Source: Escarpia spicata (taxonomy: Eukaryota; Annelida; Polychaeta; Sabellida; Siboglinidae). From it: a stretch of DNA of 64,000 nucleotides. Of this stretch, positions 28,737 to 40,500 are shown in pieces (within the stretch, counting starts at the first letter, position 1; the number at the start of each line of letters is the position of its first letter). The stretch covers positions 46,313,814-46,377,813 of the forward strand of contig OZ023218.1 of assembly GCA_963995525.1 (NCBI GenBank), in the 5' to 3' direction. Made by a program: the position numbers and the translations under genes. The notes under the pieces were generated by a model. The model had not been told where the DNA came from and searched no databases. It saw only the letters and a program-made list of their open reading frames with translations.

Positions 28737-30060
28737 AATGTGTGGCTGATTGCTCCAAGTGTTCTGTGACGAACGAGTGTGACAGCGACTCTTGCAACTC
28801 ACCCTTAGTCTATGACAGTACTTTAAGGACATGTAAAGGTGTGTACTGCATTCTACAGTGTTTGATATTAATACACATTCAAGTTCAACATTGGTTATTT
28901 GTTGTATGTTGTGCTGGTGGTGCAACACCACTAGACAAAATGGTGTGTTGAGTTTGCAGTGATGTCCTTCCCTACACATAAATTATCATGTGGAGTCCAA
29001 CACAAACAATTGCATTGTTGGCAGAATAGAACAATGCACTCAAAAAATTAAAAGTACTGTGCTGCAAATGCATATTGAAATCTATATCACACAACTAATA
29101 TATTCTACATTGTAGAAAAAAACGAGCTGTACAGCGGAAACATGTACGTGTTATCCGGTTGCCTTGCAGACAAACATGCAGCCTTCTTGCTGTCTGTCGC
29201 AGTGGAACCGAGTGCTGCTGACACGTCACAGTGTTTCTGTGAACCACATACAATTCTGGGTGTAACGTCAACTTCTTCTGCTTTCAGCTTGTTCTGACAA
29301 CTGCGATTCCAGCACTGTTGGTGATCAATGTAGGACATGCTCGTATGGTTATATGCTTGATGGCACTACATGTTCAAGTAAGTGGATTACATTGTTGTGT
29401 GCAACAATCGTCTGTATTATTCACGTCAAAGACAAGTGTAAATATTGCAGTCTTTGTGAGAGCAATAAACAGACAACAATGTTCACACTATGAATCAGGC
29501 AGATGTGTCTAAAGATGAGATTCTACTCCCATGGTTAAGTCCTACCAGAATAATTGTTTATATTTTTGGATACTGGGCTGTCACAATCTGTTTTCTTCTT
29601 ATGGAACATGTGAAATATATTGCTACTTCCAAATCATTAAGTGATAATTGCTTGAAGAAGTGTAGCTTATCATGGGGAGTCCAAAACAAACAACTGCATT
29701 GTTAGCGGAATAGCACAATGCACTCACAAAATTAAAATAGTGTGCTGCAAATGCAAGTTTCAAATCTATATCACACAGTTAATATATTCTACATTGCAGA
29801 ACAAAGACGAGCTGTACAGCGGAAACATGTAAATGTTATCCGGTTGCCTTGCAGATAAACATGCAGTCTTCTTGATGTATGTCGCAGTGGAACCAAGGGG
29901 TGCTGAGACGTCGCAGTGTTTCTGTGAACCACATACAATTCTGGCTGTAATGCCAAGTTCTTCTGCTTTCAGCTTGTGCTAACAACTGTGATTCCTGCAC
30001 CATTGCTGATCAATGTACGACATGCTCGTACGGTTATATGCTTGATGGCACTTTGTTCAA
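28737..30060 (+). CDS. Cysteine-rich repeat protein fragment (3 exons, third copy frame-broken)
   Basis: Three small exons with good splice sites encode furin/GF-receptor-like cysteine-rich modules. Exons are 28737-28838 (CVADCSKCSVTNECDSDSCN), 29288-29377 (ACSDNCDSSTVGDQCRTCSY, GYMLDGTTCS) and 29973-30060 (ACANNCDSCTIADQCTTCSY). The first two are symmetrical phase 1-1 exons, suited to tandem duplication. Exon 3 is a copy of exon 2 within a 685-bp duplicated segment. It has lost two bases near its end, so it is 88 bp and would shift the frame. It keeps a second cysteine (DSC) where exon 2 has DSS. Such modules occur in extracellular or membrane proteins. I do not recognise the parent gene, and its ends are not visible. 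Confidence 0.6.
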
Positions 30061-30245
30061 GTAAGTGGATTACGTTGTTGTGTGCAATACGCCGTCTGTA
30101 TTATTCACGTCAAACACAAGTTTAAATAATGCAGTCTGTGTGAGAGAAATAAACAGACAACAACGTTCACACTGAGAACCAGGCAGATGTGTCTAAAGAT
30201 GAGATTCTACTCCCTTGGTTACTTCGTAGCAGAATAATTTTTTGG
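28988..30245 (+). repeat. Two-copy direct duplication of 685 bp including an exon
   Basis: 28992 onward (GGAGTCCAACACAAACAATT) is repeated from 29677 (GGAGTCCAAAACAAACAACT) with only small differences through the exon and about 200 bp of following intron. Copies abut head to tail. Confidence 0.9.
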
Positions 30246-30369
30246 GATACTCGTGTGACACTTTAAACATACCTGACCCTAGAAGTTCTTACAACAGAAC
30301 AAGGAAAATATATAATTTATACCTGCCAACTTTTTTGTTGAAATCCGGGAGATTCCTCAGGGGTTCAAC

Positions 30370-31140
30370 ATGCTTCCCATATATCTCGGATCTTGACATA
30401 GGAAGATTGGGGTGGTTGCTATTGGAGATGTTCATCAGCATACGCTTGCCCCAGCTTACCGTGCTGATCAATGATATGAAAAACAGGGCTAAAATATTCT
30501 GTGAATTCCACAGGACCGAGGCATGATCCTTGCGGTACTCCCTGATCAAGTTTAAACTAGTCACACACCGTACCATCAATAATAATTGATTGAATTTGAA
30601 GATAAGATGAAAACCAATTTAGAGCTGTGCCTGATACACCAAAAGAAAAATTCATAATATTCAACAAAATCTTATGGTCCCTATTATGAAAAGCCGACAA
30701 CAAGTAAATTAAAACCAGTTGTGTGACCTTCTGTTGGTCCATGTTTAAAAGAATGCCAGACTGGACCTTAACAAGTGCAGTAGAATGTCCAGCTCTATAC
30801 GCAGACTGACAAGGTGGCAAAGGAAATCCACATTCTGAATGAAAGCAAAGTTGGTCTACAACAGCCCGTTCTCTTAATTTAGAGATATACTGGAGATTCG
30901 ATGCAGGGCAAACATGTTTTGGAATAGGATCCAGTCCTGCTTTTTTAAGTGCATTCTTCCATTCATGTGGGAATTCCCCAGCAGCAGTGGAGCAATTGAT
31001 GATGTGTGTAAGGAATGGCACAAATTCCTCAATATACTATTTGACCAATTTGGTTGGCATGGGGTCCAGAGCATAGCTGGTTGTCTTAGATTTCAAAACC
31101 AACTTGTGCACATCATCATCAGAGACCACAGCAAATGTAT
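30370..31140 (-). mobile_element. Jockey/CR1-like LINE RT fragment
   Basis: Minus-strand order: FPHEWKNALKKAGLDPIPK, NLQYISKLRERAVVDQLCFH, FPLPPCQSAYRAGHSTALVK, VTQLVLIYLLSAFHNRDHKI, FGVSGTALNWFSSYL. These are RT blocks 1-4. One expected catalytic aspartate position reads differently (IYLLSAF in place of the usual DLSAAF type), and the YADD region is lost or scrambled below 30560. It is a dead copy. Confidence 0.88.
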
Positions 31141-31281
31141 CTAAATTATCACAAACACACACCTCTGTTTTCTGATGATTTTACGGGAGGTTTTGCTGGG
31201 CAACATATCACGTGCTGGATAGGTAAATTGTATCGTATTCGGCCAGTATGCCAGAGGGTTGACATTGGTTGTTATGCTTCA

Positions 31282-31408
31282 GGCGGTGTGCCTAACCTGG
31301 ATGGCATGACACTTGGTCAGCATGAGAAGATGCCAGAGGGTTGTGTCAGCTACCTGTACATCCATGGCAAGGGACCCCTGTACCTCACCGCTGATGCTGT
31401 CGGGGGTA
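31282..31408 (+). CDS. Possible orphan exon, product not recognised
   Basis: An open frame from 31135 to 31572 contains a stretch bounded by an acceptor-like TTGTTATGCTTCAG and a donor-like GTATGT after about 31408. It encodes GVPNLDGMTLGQHEKMPEGC followed by VSYLYIHGKGPLYLTADAVG. Codon texture is less AT-rich than the surroundings, which argues for past coding use. I do not recognise the family. It could be a further exon of the cysteine-rich gene or a gene remnant. Confidence 0.3.
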
Positions 31409-31429
31409 TGTCGTGGCGCCCTGACACCC

Positions 31430-32190
31430 CTCATTGCTGCGGCCATCCAGTTGCTACAGTGTTCTTGTTTCTTTATGTTTTGGGGCCAGTGTTACAGACA
31501 GTTATTTTGTTAAACAAAATGTGTTATTTTGTTAGCTTTATTAGTTTTATTAATATAAATGTAACCGATTAAAATTATATATCTTGGCTGGTTGATACTT
31601 GATTTGAAACTTATTAACAGAATAAGAACAAGAAGAACAAGAACGTTTATTCGGCTAGTTGATATTTGAAACAAAAGCACAGTTTTGTTGTCATCTTGTT
31701 GGAAAATGTCTATATAAAAAGATCTATTATATGACTGATGAAATTATTAAGTTTCGGAAATCGTGAGAAGTGGCAAACAAAATGTCATGAAGGTGGATGC
31801 ATATGCAGCGCTGGAAGGGAGACGTTAGAGCATTGGTTGGTTGGTTCTGCTGGGCCTGATGCTGTAATAGGACATGCTGAAGAGTAGATATTGACTTAGG
31901 CATCGGAGCCAAGTCAACCAAAGAGAAACAATCGATGTATTTTCAATGTTGCCAACAGAATCTAGACACTATAAACTTGTGTGTAGCTACAATGTTACAA
32001 AATGTGTAGATCAGGTCTATGCGAAACAGGAGGTTAACTAATGTCAGAATGAATTGTACCATTAGCCTGTAGATGTGAATTCTTTGTAATTTTACTTTAT
32101 TTGTTCACATTTTCTAGTAGTAAAATGTCCTTGAATGTTGAAGGGCAGATTCACAAAGAGATGTTAATATGATGGAGAGAAGGTAATTAT
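31430..32190. other. Nothing recognised
   Basis: AT-rich non-coding sequence between the orphan open frame and the family B element. Confidence 0.4.
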
Positions 32191-34045
32191 GTGCAATCAT
32201 ATCACAAGATCATGCCAACGGAAGTGATGGTCTGATGCAAAGTATTTATTTAGCGCAAATGCCAAATATGCCAAATAAGTATTTAAGATTTTTCCACACA
32301 GAAACAGAGTTGTAGGGGAAAGAAATCTTGTGATATATTTTATTAGAATGTGCAACATTTCACATGTCCCATGCCTGCTTTTGTAGTTTTGTAGAGTTGG
32401 ATGAACCATGTGTGGTTTAATGTATACTATCAATAGTAACTTGTGTATTATTTATTTTTATATCAAGAAACAATGTTTCCTCAAGAAGAGCATTATTTTG
32501 TTATTCAGTAACACTATCTCTTAAAACTTGTATTTAAAATAAATCTAAAGTAATCGATTTGTACTTAAATCTAGAGAAGTGAAAACAAAAAGACTAGTCA
32601 CTCATTACCTCTGACCATGGGATGAAGTAAAAGAGAATTGCCTGTTTTAATACACATGCTTGTCTGAAAATATTGTTGTCATACCAATTGCCAATGCCTA
32701 ATATTATTCAGCATGTGTGTACATGGTTATAGATGTGTCAGTAAATTTGTTACAACAATTTTAACTTGTTATGACAAGTGTTCAACCCTGATAATCTAGA
32801 AACCATAACATCAGGACATGATATACCTTGCAATATACCTGATTAATTTCTTTTAAAATCCATTAGTGATTAACATCCATACTGCTAATTTGCTGTGCTA
32901 TTTCCAATAGTTGTTTAAGTGGAATTAACTTAATTTAGATGGAGTTATTGTAAACGGCTGAAATTACTGAATGGAATAAGTGTGTGTGCACAACCAGTAA
33001 TGTATGACGGAACACCAGCAGAATCGAACCTGCTACACACAACACAGTCCAACAGTTTTTAAACAAACAAATGACATAGTATGTCTGCATTTACAACCAA
33101 ATACTCTAATAGCATTCAGTCACAAATATATTGTTCATATTGTTGCAAAAGTCATATGGTACACACACGTATCTGCAATTTAATAAACGAGTGTTAATGT
33201 TTCTTTCACAAAAGAAATAATATCGTACGTTTGTATAATTTGACAGAAAAATAATACAATATAATTACAAAACTTTCTGGACAAACATATAAACCCACTT
33301 TTTAAGTGTTAGGTTCCCCACTGGATATATCCCCAGAGGAAATTTAGTGTGAGGATAGACACGTCACCAAAAGTGTGTTTGCAGTGTGCCAAGTGTATAT
33401 GCAGAACACTATCAATTACTTTACTACATGTATCGTTATATTTATTAAATACTCACAATCACGAACATGTGTTGTTATTTTATTAGTTTTACAAAACTTG
33501 TATTTTATGTGTAAATAACGAATCGATACAGCTATGCTACGATTATAATAATGTTATTCATGTATCCACTTTCAAGTGTATATTTCATGTCCACATGTTA
33601 CTATTCATTGATGACCCGGCTCTATCTTTTTAACAGTGTCACTAAAATGTTGAAAACGTGTTTTCAAGTTCCCCACCAAGCACATTAGTGATGCACTAGT
33701 AGACGGTTAAGTCCACAAAACAGCATTCACCCTTGTTCTTCATCACCCCATTCTGGGTGACGCTCCGTGACTGGCCGCGAGCGCTATATAAATGCCTGTT
33801 AACTGGTCGTCTTCTTTGTGACAACATTTCCTATATCAAACACACTGACCTCGAGCCATTTCAAACAGGCCAAAGGATAGCTCTCATAATCCCACTACTA
33901 CTCAACCATACATTCTGAAATGACACCAAGAGTGTGTGTGCGTGCGTGCGCGTGACATGTGTCCCTATACACTGTGTATAACAGTCAACTTTCTACATCC
34001 CTAGGAGAGGAATACTTAAGGCAATCTTATCAGACCATCCTTTAT
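32190..34045 (-). repeat. Interspersed family B, longest copy
   Basis: This stretch aligns in reverse with 46984-48695 and, in part, with 7260-7990. Blocks include ATAGTAACTTGTGTATTATT (about 32430), GAAACAATGTTTCCTCAAGA (32468), GACTAGTCACTCATTACCTC (32592), TTGCTGTGCTATTTCCAATA (32888) and GACATAGTATGTCTGCATTT (33072). It is about 1.85 kb with no conserved open frame. Confidence 0.82.
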
Positions 34046-34229
34046 GTTATCTGCTGAGGGAGTAGAACGATGTCACATTGTGCAGGTGACTTGTGAAAGA
34101 CCATGCATTGTCATCTATTCTCTAGGTGTGAAAAGTGCCCTCCTGTGAAAGAGAGCCAAGTCACTTGTTGATGTCAGCAGGAGAGTTAAGCACAATACAC
34201 ATGCCTCTGCAATCAAGTATAGAAATAGG

Positions 34230-36310
34230 ACCAGAGCCGGTCTGGAGACAACAAATAAGGAAGAAATAGGACCAGAGCAGGTCAGATATGTTTGATAATG
34301 GAATGCTGGTTCTCTTTGCTAATTCGTTTAAGACACAAGGATGGAGGCCATCAAGTCCTGGTGGTTTAAATGTCTTTAGTTTTGATATGCTATTTTTTTT
34401 AGTGTTAATATGCCACTATCGATGGGTTGATGTTGGAATATTCCATTGTGTTATAACAATCTCATAGGTTCTTCCGGGATATCTCCTTCTGGTTCTCTCA
34501 TAATTACTGAGGAGAAGTAATTGGCTAACACCTATGTTTTTCCAAGTCCGCCTAGTTTGTCATGTCATTTTTGTTTTCTATCAAGTTGGGTATTTCCGTT
34601 TTTGTCTTCATTTTTGCCCTTGCATACTGCCAGATTTCCTATAATATGTTTTATTTGATTAGTTATATCCTTTTCATACAGTTTCTGTGCTTTTCTTGTC
34701 AGTCTCTTGACCTAATAGCACAATCTGCAAAATTCCTCATAAGCTTGGACATCTTTGGTAAGAAGATATTTCTTCCACAATCTGTTTTTCCTTTTGTGTT
34801 TAGCTCGGGTTTGAATGAATGGTCGCTTCTTCCTAATGCTGAGGGAGTCTCGACTGTTGAGATCTCGGTGTATTCAATAGTGATTACAAGGTCAAGGAGC
34901 GATGGTTCGGTTGTACCTTTACCTCTAGTGGGCTCTGTAATATGTTGCACCAAGTAACATAAATTTAAATTATTTATCTTCAGTACTTGCTGCTGTAGCT
35001 GAGATTATTTACTAATCAATCTATGGGTAGTTGAAATCTCCAAGTATAGCAGAACTTGTGAAAAACATTTCTCACTTATTTTATCCAGTAATTTCTTAAG
35101 GTTGTCATTGTTCTCAGTGGTGCTATTAGGGCTTCTATAAAAAGAGTCTAAAAGAAGGGTATCCTTCCGTTTCAGTTTAAAAATGCAAAACAGTGCTTCA
35201 TTCAACTCAACATCAAACTGGTGTACTTGAAATGCCAAAGAATTGTGAATAAATCAGAACAAGCCTTTGCCTTCACTCATATTCACAGTTTCCATATAAT
35301 ACAATTCCAGGTTGTATTCCTGCGTGGTAAGTTGTCTTTTAAAATGTGCAGGCTTGACTTCTGATATTGCTATAACATGTGGTGGAGTTGGTTTCTTTAA
35401 TTTTACGTTTTAGTCCAGTTAGTTCTTCTTTTGTCAGTACATCAGCATTTGTAAACCATACAATTATTTCTTCTGTACAGGCACTTACGAGTAGGAGTAA
35501 ATATCACATTTAAAAATTGGCAGGAGGTAATCAGTCGAATACCACAAGGATCAGTGATTGGCCTTCTTCTGTTTGTAATATTCACAAAATTGATTTACCT
35601 GATGTTATAAAGGTCTCTCATATTTTCTTGTTTGCGGATGATCTGATGCTTTTTAATCCTATTTATACCGAAGAGTACTGCACAAAACTGCAGATCTTAT
35701 CTCTGTCGAATGCTGGACAGATACATCACTTTTGAAATTATATCCAGAAAAATGTATCCATATGAGAATTAAATCACTATTCACAAGGAATAAAGGCTAT
35801 TAACTGGGGAGCAACCAGACAACACTTACAAGTACGGACAAGGTGAAAGATATTGAAGCCAATTTCCATTCATTGCTTAATTTTTAGGCATGTATGTCAG
35901 AAAAATGAATAAAGCCAATTTGATGATGAGGATAATCCGACGTACTTTCGATCACATGGATGAAACATTCACACATTGAATACACTGATCAAATATGGAG
36001 TCCTTTCTTAATGAAACATATTACAGCTCTAGAAATTTTTCAATACAGAGCAACCAAATTAAATCCTGGTTTCAAAGACCTTGAATACAAAGAACGTTTA
36101 TAGACACTGAAATTTCCAACTCTATCATAACGTCGCCTCAGAGAAGATATGATTGAAATGTATAAGATACTAACAGGGAAATATGATCCAGCAGTCTCAT
36201 CCAATGTTGTTACATTGAGGGATAACGAAGCATATACGAGACGGCACCACTTAAAATATTTAAAGACTGGTGCTGATTAAATTTGAGAAATAACTCATTT
36301 ATATACCGAT
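34230..36310 (+). mobile_element. CR1-like LINE with inverted 5' part
   Basis: 34230-35480 on the minus strand carries endonuclease and early RT: KPAHFKRQLTTQEYNLELYY (about 35.3 kb), LLLDSFYRSPNST (35.14 kb), LLDLVITIEYTEI (34.9 kb), then a post-endonuclease segment near 34.3 kb. From 35480 the plus strand carries the rest: VISRIPQGSVIG, FLFADDLMLFNP, then MMRIIRRTFDHMDE and the C-terminal RGDMIE-like block to 36310. The arrangement is inverted 5' segment followed by sense 3' segment. Many frame breaks. Confidence 0.85.
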
Positions 36311-36760
36311 GCACAAACGTATCACATACCTCGATCCAGCTCTTTTAAAATGCGACCATGTACGGTGTGCATCGATATTGACCAAAATAACCACTTTTTT
36401 CAGCACCCACGTGTGCTATGTGGAAGAAAATGGCAAAAAATCACTCCGCTAACTACACTCCAAATATGCGTCATTTCATTTCCAATACATTCTACCACAG
36501 GACCTGTTGATACGCCTGATTTAATGCACTCGGTTCACATGAAAAAGTGTCTCAAATTTAAAATATCACCATTTACAGGGGACTATGATTTATTTTAACA
36601 CAACAGGAAGTTTAACAGTGGTCTCACCCCTGATAGAAATGGTGATTATGGAGAAACATGTCGAATTTAGCCTGTTAGTGTTACTAAAGATACTTACAAA
36701 TCATGCAGACTACTTAAAAATTTATTAATCCGTACACCTAATAATTTGCTATCAACTTCA
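36310..36760. other. Nothing recognised
   Basis: AT-rich sequence after the LINE with no supported feature. Confidence 0.35.
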
Positions 36761-36767
36761 GAAGTCA

Positions 36768-36865
36768 GGTGCCACCATCCTCACAAGCCAGGGGTCATTG
36801 CGCTGCGCTACACTGGCTGACCAGCCCGCTGCAGCGACCCCTGGGGCGCGAGGATGGGTGCCACC
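36768..36865. repeat. Strong hairpin, 30-bp arms and 39-nt loop
   Basis: The left arm 36768-36796 (GGTGCCACCATCCTC, a five-base mismatch patch, then CCAGGGGTC) is the reverse complement of the right arm 36836-36865 (GACCCCTGG, patch, GAGGATGGGTGCCACC) with one bulged base. It is much more GC-rich than its surroundings. Confidence 0.85.
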
Positions 36866-37530
36866 CCTGCTGGTCAACACACACACAATAGCCATGCAGT
36901 AGGCGTACTGTATGAATTTCTCTTTTACCGATTCCTTTTATTGACCCACACTGCCCATGACTGCTTGCACAGATAAACTTCTGGCGCACCTTTTGAGATT
37001 GAAAAGCATACAATGTCAGCTGTTATATCGAAGTTATCGTGGCCGTTGAAGCGGGATTCCTTCAAACATGACGTCATCGTCCGATGCTGTTTCGTAGATA
37101 TCACTTGGGCTGCCGGTATCGAAGCTACGTCGGATAGTAGCGACTTTGTCCATATAACAGTCTCCGATTCATGGATTGGTAAGATTACGTGTCCCGTGTA
37201 CGTCACCAATCAAATGTCACGTTAATTTGAAAAGATGTTTCTGATCCTTGCCGCAGTCACTGATCTTTGCAGAAAACAACGTTTTCTTCGCACTGATCAT
37301 CAGTTTGTTAAATACATTATATTGCTCCCCGAATAGCCGCCGATGAACGGTGAGTTTGGTTCGCCGCCATACCCTCTCTGCGCGCGTGTTTGGCGTGTCT
37401 CAGTTCATCTGAATATTACTGCGTGTTTGGTCTCAGTGTTATCAACTCTCTTTGGATGGAAGGGGGTGTTGGTCGACAACCGCTTCAATTCCCGTAGTAT
37501 AGGCGTGTACAAGTTCATTTAGCGGCTTAT
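36866..37530. other. Gene-free stretch with higher GC, unassigned
   Basis: Overlapping open frames of 70-94 codons exist on both strands (for example 36925-37209 minus and 37013-37225 plus). None matches a family that I recognise. Confidence 0.35.
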
Positions 37531-38060
37531 CAGTGTTGTTAAAAATTTGAGTTAAATCCTTGATAAATTCCGGAATACAAATGTCCCGAAGCTTCCTGAA
37601 AATGACCAGCTGGCGAACGGTTTGGCTTCGTTAAGCTCATTCTAAAACACACAGCCGGATGGTCGCCGGAAGGGTTACCATTTGTGTCACCAAGACATGA
37701 CTCTGAAACTGTTGTCATCCCGATCAACAAGGTACTAATGTCCCGGGTGATGACAACGTCCAAGGTATGGCCTATCTTGTGTGTGGGTCCCTCCACGTGT
37801 TGTACCAATCCGTGAGCTTCCAACGTGCCATTGAAGCGCGCACCACACCTGCATCGTTAATGTTGTCAAGCTGGAAATTAAGATCACCTGTTATGATTAC
37901 ATTGTTGGTTATAACAGCAAGGCGGTCCAAGGACAAACACCACTCGTCAAAAAGAAACACTGTTCTTAAAACCGAAACGATGAGTCCATATGTTCGAAAT
38001 GTGTCCAAGCCTAAAGCTTTGCAGCCGCTTCGTCAACTTGCATGGTCCTGTTGCCGTATT
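37530..38060 (-). mobile_element. LINE endonuclease fragment
   Basis: The minus strand gives VIITGDLNFQLDNINDAG, then MEAHGLVQHVEGPTHKIGHT and LDVVITRDI. This is the C-terminal half of a Jockey/CR1-type endonuclease in two frames. Confidence 0.88.
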
Positions 38061-38289
38061 GCACGCATTGTAGAACTTGTATAGTGCAAAAGTCGAAATC
38101 ATCGTGGCCGTTTACTGCAACAACAATAAAGCGATGTAATAGTAATAATTAATCATACCAATACGAAGAAAACATCTGTAGTTACAAGATCTCCTCGTTT
38201 CTCTGTACCACTTTTGAAGTCTGCATTGGATTCCTGTATGATATCATGTAATATTTAGGATCTGTAACATTACAGACCAGGCGCTGTCC

Positions 38290-38570
38290 AGTAAGCAACC
38301 GTCTTATTTGCATTCACTGTTTATTCCTGTAAGAAAACCTATCCAGCTTCGACCATCTAGTTCTGACCTACTTTTTGTTCCTAGAGTCAATACTAACATT
38401 GGAACTAGAGCTTTTTCTATTGCTGCACCAACTCTTTGGAATATGCTCCCTCTTAGTGTTAGATCATTTGAAAATATTAAAAAATTCTTTTGTCATTTAA
38501 AAACTGATCTTTACAACCTTGCTTATCCACTATACCTCCCTAGCGCTGGAATATTGCTTATGGATTTTGA
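38290..38570 (+). mobile_element. LINE ORF2 C-terminal fragment
   Basis: The plus strand encodes FVPRVNTNIGTRAFSIAAPT and LWNMLPLSVRSFENIKKF. This is the usual tail of CR1/Jockey ORF2 proteins. With the inverted endonuclease at 37530-38060 it may be one twin-primed insertion. Confidence 0.85.
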
Positions 38571-38869
38571 GATTGATCAATCCTTTTGTTTTGATGCACC
38601 TCTGAGCTTGGTTTGCAATGATTTAGGCGCAATAGAAGTTATTATTATATGTACTGCCACGAAACTACTTCGAATTCGTACGCCTCTGTTTGTCAAGTGG
38701 GAAAAATGACGTGATCGCCCATTGTTGATACGCCAATCTGTAGCTACGCAGTGTGCAACTTCCTGTGAATGTCGCGCCAGTATAAGCATGCGCCAATTCT
38801 ATGTTGCACATACACGACAAGCGTCCATCCTTGCGCGCCATGGGACGCCGGTTGCGAATTACCATAACT

Positions 38870-39656
38870 GACATAGGCGGATCTAGGGGGGCCTGTGGGC
38901 ACGTGCCCCTACTCTTTTGGTGTCGCTATGCCTGCGCTATAGTGGGGTGCCCCATACATCTTTGGAATGTGCCCCCGTTATGTGCCCCCTAGACATTGGA
39001 ATGTGGCCCCGCTTAGGTTAGTCTCAAGGGGGTGCAATTGGAGGTTTTTGGGGAGCTTCCGAAATTGTGAATAAATGTTCAACAGCATCCCGCCATCGTA
39101 TTCCGATGTCATGATCCGACAGCGCGACGGCAGAGTTGAAACTCTGGCAAAAAAAATCTTCAATAACTCCCCCCGCGCTAGCTCTTCCAATGTCAAGATC
39201 CAACAGTGCGGCGGCAGAGTGCGACATCGCGACAGCGCTATAACTCGACAGCGGAGTCATGCTGAAGCCTCGGCTTAGCCTATCCAACATGAATTTGGTT
39301 CAGTGGAGGTTTTATGGCGATCCTCAAGGGGGTATAATTGGAAGTTCCACTAGACTACTCTCTATGGATCCGTCCCTGACTGGGTCACGTGCCCCACGGT
39401 CCCGAGCTCCCGTAGCGCCGATAAAAAACCAAGGACCATAGCTCCCGGGGCTCACTGAAGTGAGAAAAAAATCCTTTACTCCGAGCTCATGGGGCGCCCC
39501 AGTCAAGTGAGAATAAAATAATTCCAGGGTCCCGAGATCCAGGGTAATCAGGTTAGAACAACGTTTATTCCAGGGCCCAGAGCTCATTGTCTTTCGGTGG
39601 GGGCCTCACAATTCAAATTTGCCCCAGAGCCCCAATACATCTGAATCCGCCTCATA
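38870..39656. mobile_element. MITE-like element with GGCGGAT ends
   Basis: The left end reads CATAGGCGGATCTAGGGGGG. The right end reads GAATCCGCCTCATAG, which on the other strand begins CTATGAGGCGGATTC. Inside are G/C-rich runs such as GGGCACGTGCCCC (about 38897) but no intact protein. The ends resemble those of short non-autonomous DNA transposons; the assignment is by ends only. Confidence 0.55.
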
Positions 39657-40340
39657 GTCTGTGGATATAATTTTCGCATTTTGCACTAAGTTTTAAACTT
39701 GCATAATGTGTGAAACAAGTTTATAATGGTGTTCAAGAAAGTGACACAGATTCGGGATGTTGATTCACTGGAAATTAATATTTAAAAGAAGGACGATCTC
39801 CGAATGCAATTTGAAATGCAATGACACTACAAAACCAGGCGGACTTTATTGTAGACTATGTATACACGAAGAACGACGTCGATCATTTTCATACTTTGCT
39901 TAACCGCAACTTCGCTAACAGAAACGTAGATTATGCTAAGTAGCCGGGTGGTCAGGTGTGATCGTCTAGAAACTGTAATATCAATACATCCCTTGCAGAA
40001 CGCACCGCATCGACGAAACTTATAACTGAAGATGTTTCCATATACACTTTAAAGATATACTTTTTATTCTCATACCATTAAAATGGATTAGTTGATTCAT
40101 ATAGCCTACATGAAGGAACCTACGGGTGTCAGAACTTGATGAATACTGGGGGGGGGGCGCCGCCAATTGACAGGCCTGTTGCGTGGTTGGAGGAGGGGGG
40201 TAGTGTCGGATACTATTACGGTGGCGGAGGAGGGGTAGTGTAGGAGATTGTTTGTGGTGCCCATTGGGTAGTTTTTGGAGAGTTAATTGTTGCGGTGCCG
40301 TGTCGTTTCTCAGTCTTGGCGATTTCCCAGATAGCATTTC
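39657..40340. other. Nothing recognised
   Basis: Mixed-composition sequence with a G-run at 40148-40157 and no supported gene. Confidence 0.35.
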
Positions 40341-40344
40341 CAAC

Positions 40345-40500
40345 CCGGGCCAATATTGGCCTAATGTATGTTATTATATTGGGCCAATGTTGGCAGCCAA
40401 CATTTGGGTAAGATCGGGCCAATGTTGGTCTAACAATGGCAGTTCCGATGCTTGGCCTAGCACTGGCCTATCAACATTGGCCCATTGGCATTCCAAGCTA
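40345..40500. repeat. Palindrome-rich repeat of TTGGCC / AATGTTGG motifs
   Basis: GGGCCAATATTGGCC, GGGCCAATGTTGGC, GCCAACATTTGG, GGGCCAATGTTGG and CAACATTGGCCC follow each other at short, uneven spacing in both orientations. Several small alternative hairpins can form. Non-coding. Confidence 0.8.

Noticed and set aside
36925..37225. Overlapping open frames of 70-94 codons
   Set aside because: They shadow each other on opposite strands and resemble nothing known. Higher GC there lengthens chance frames.
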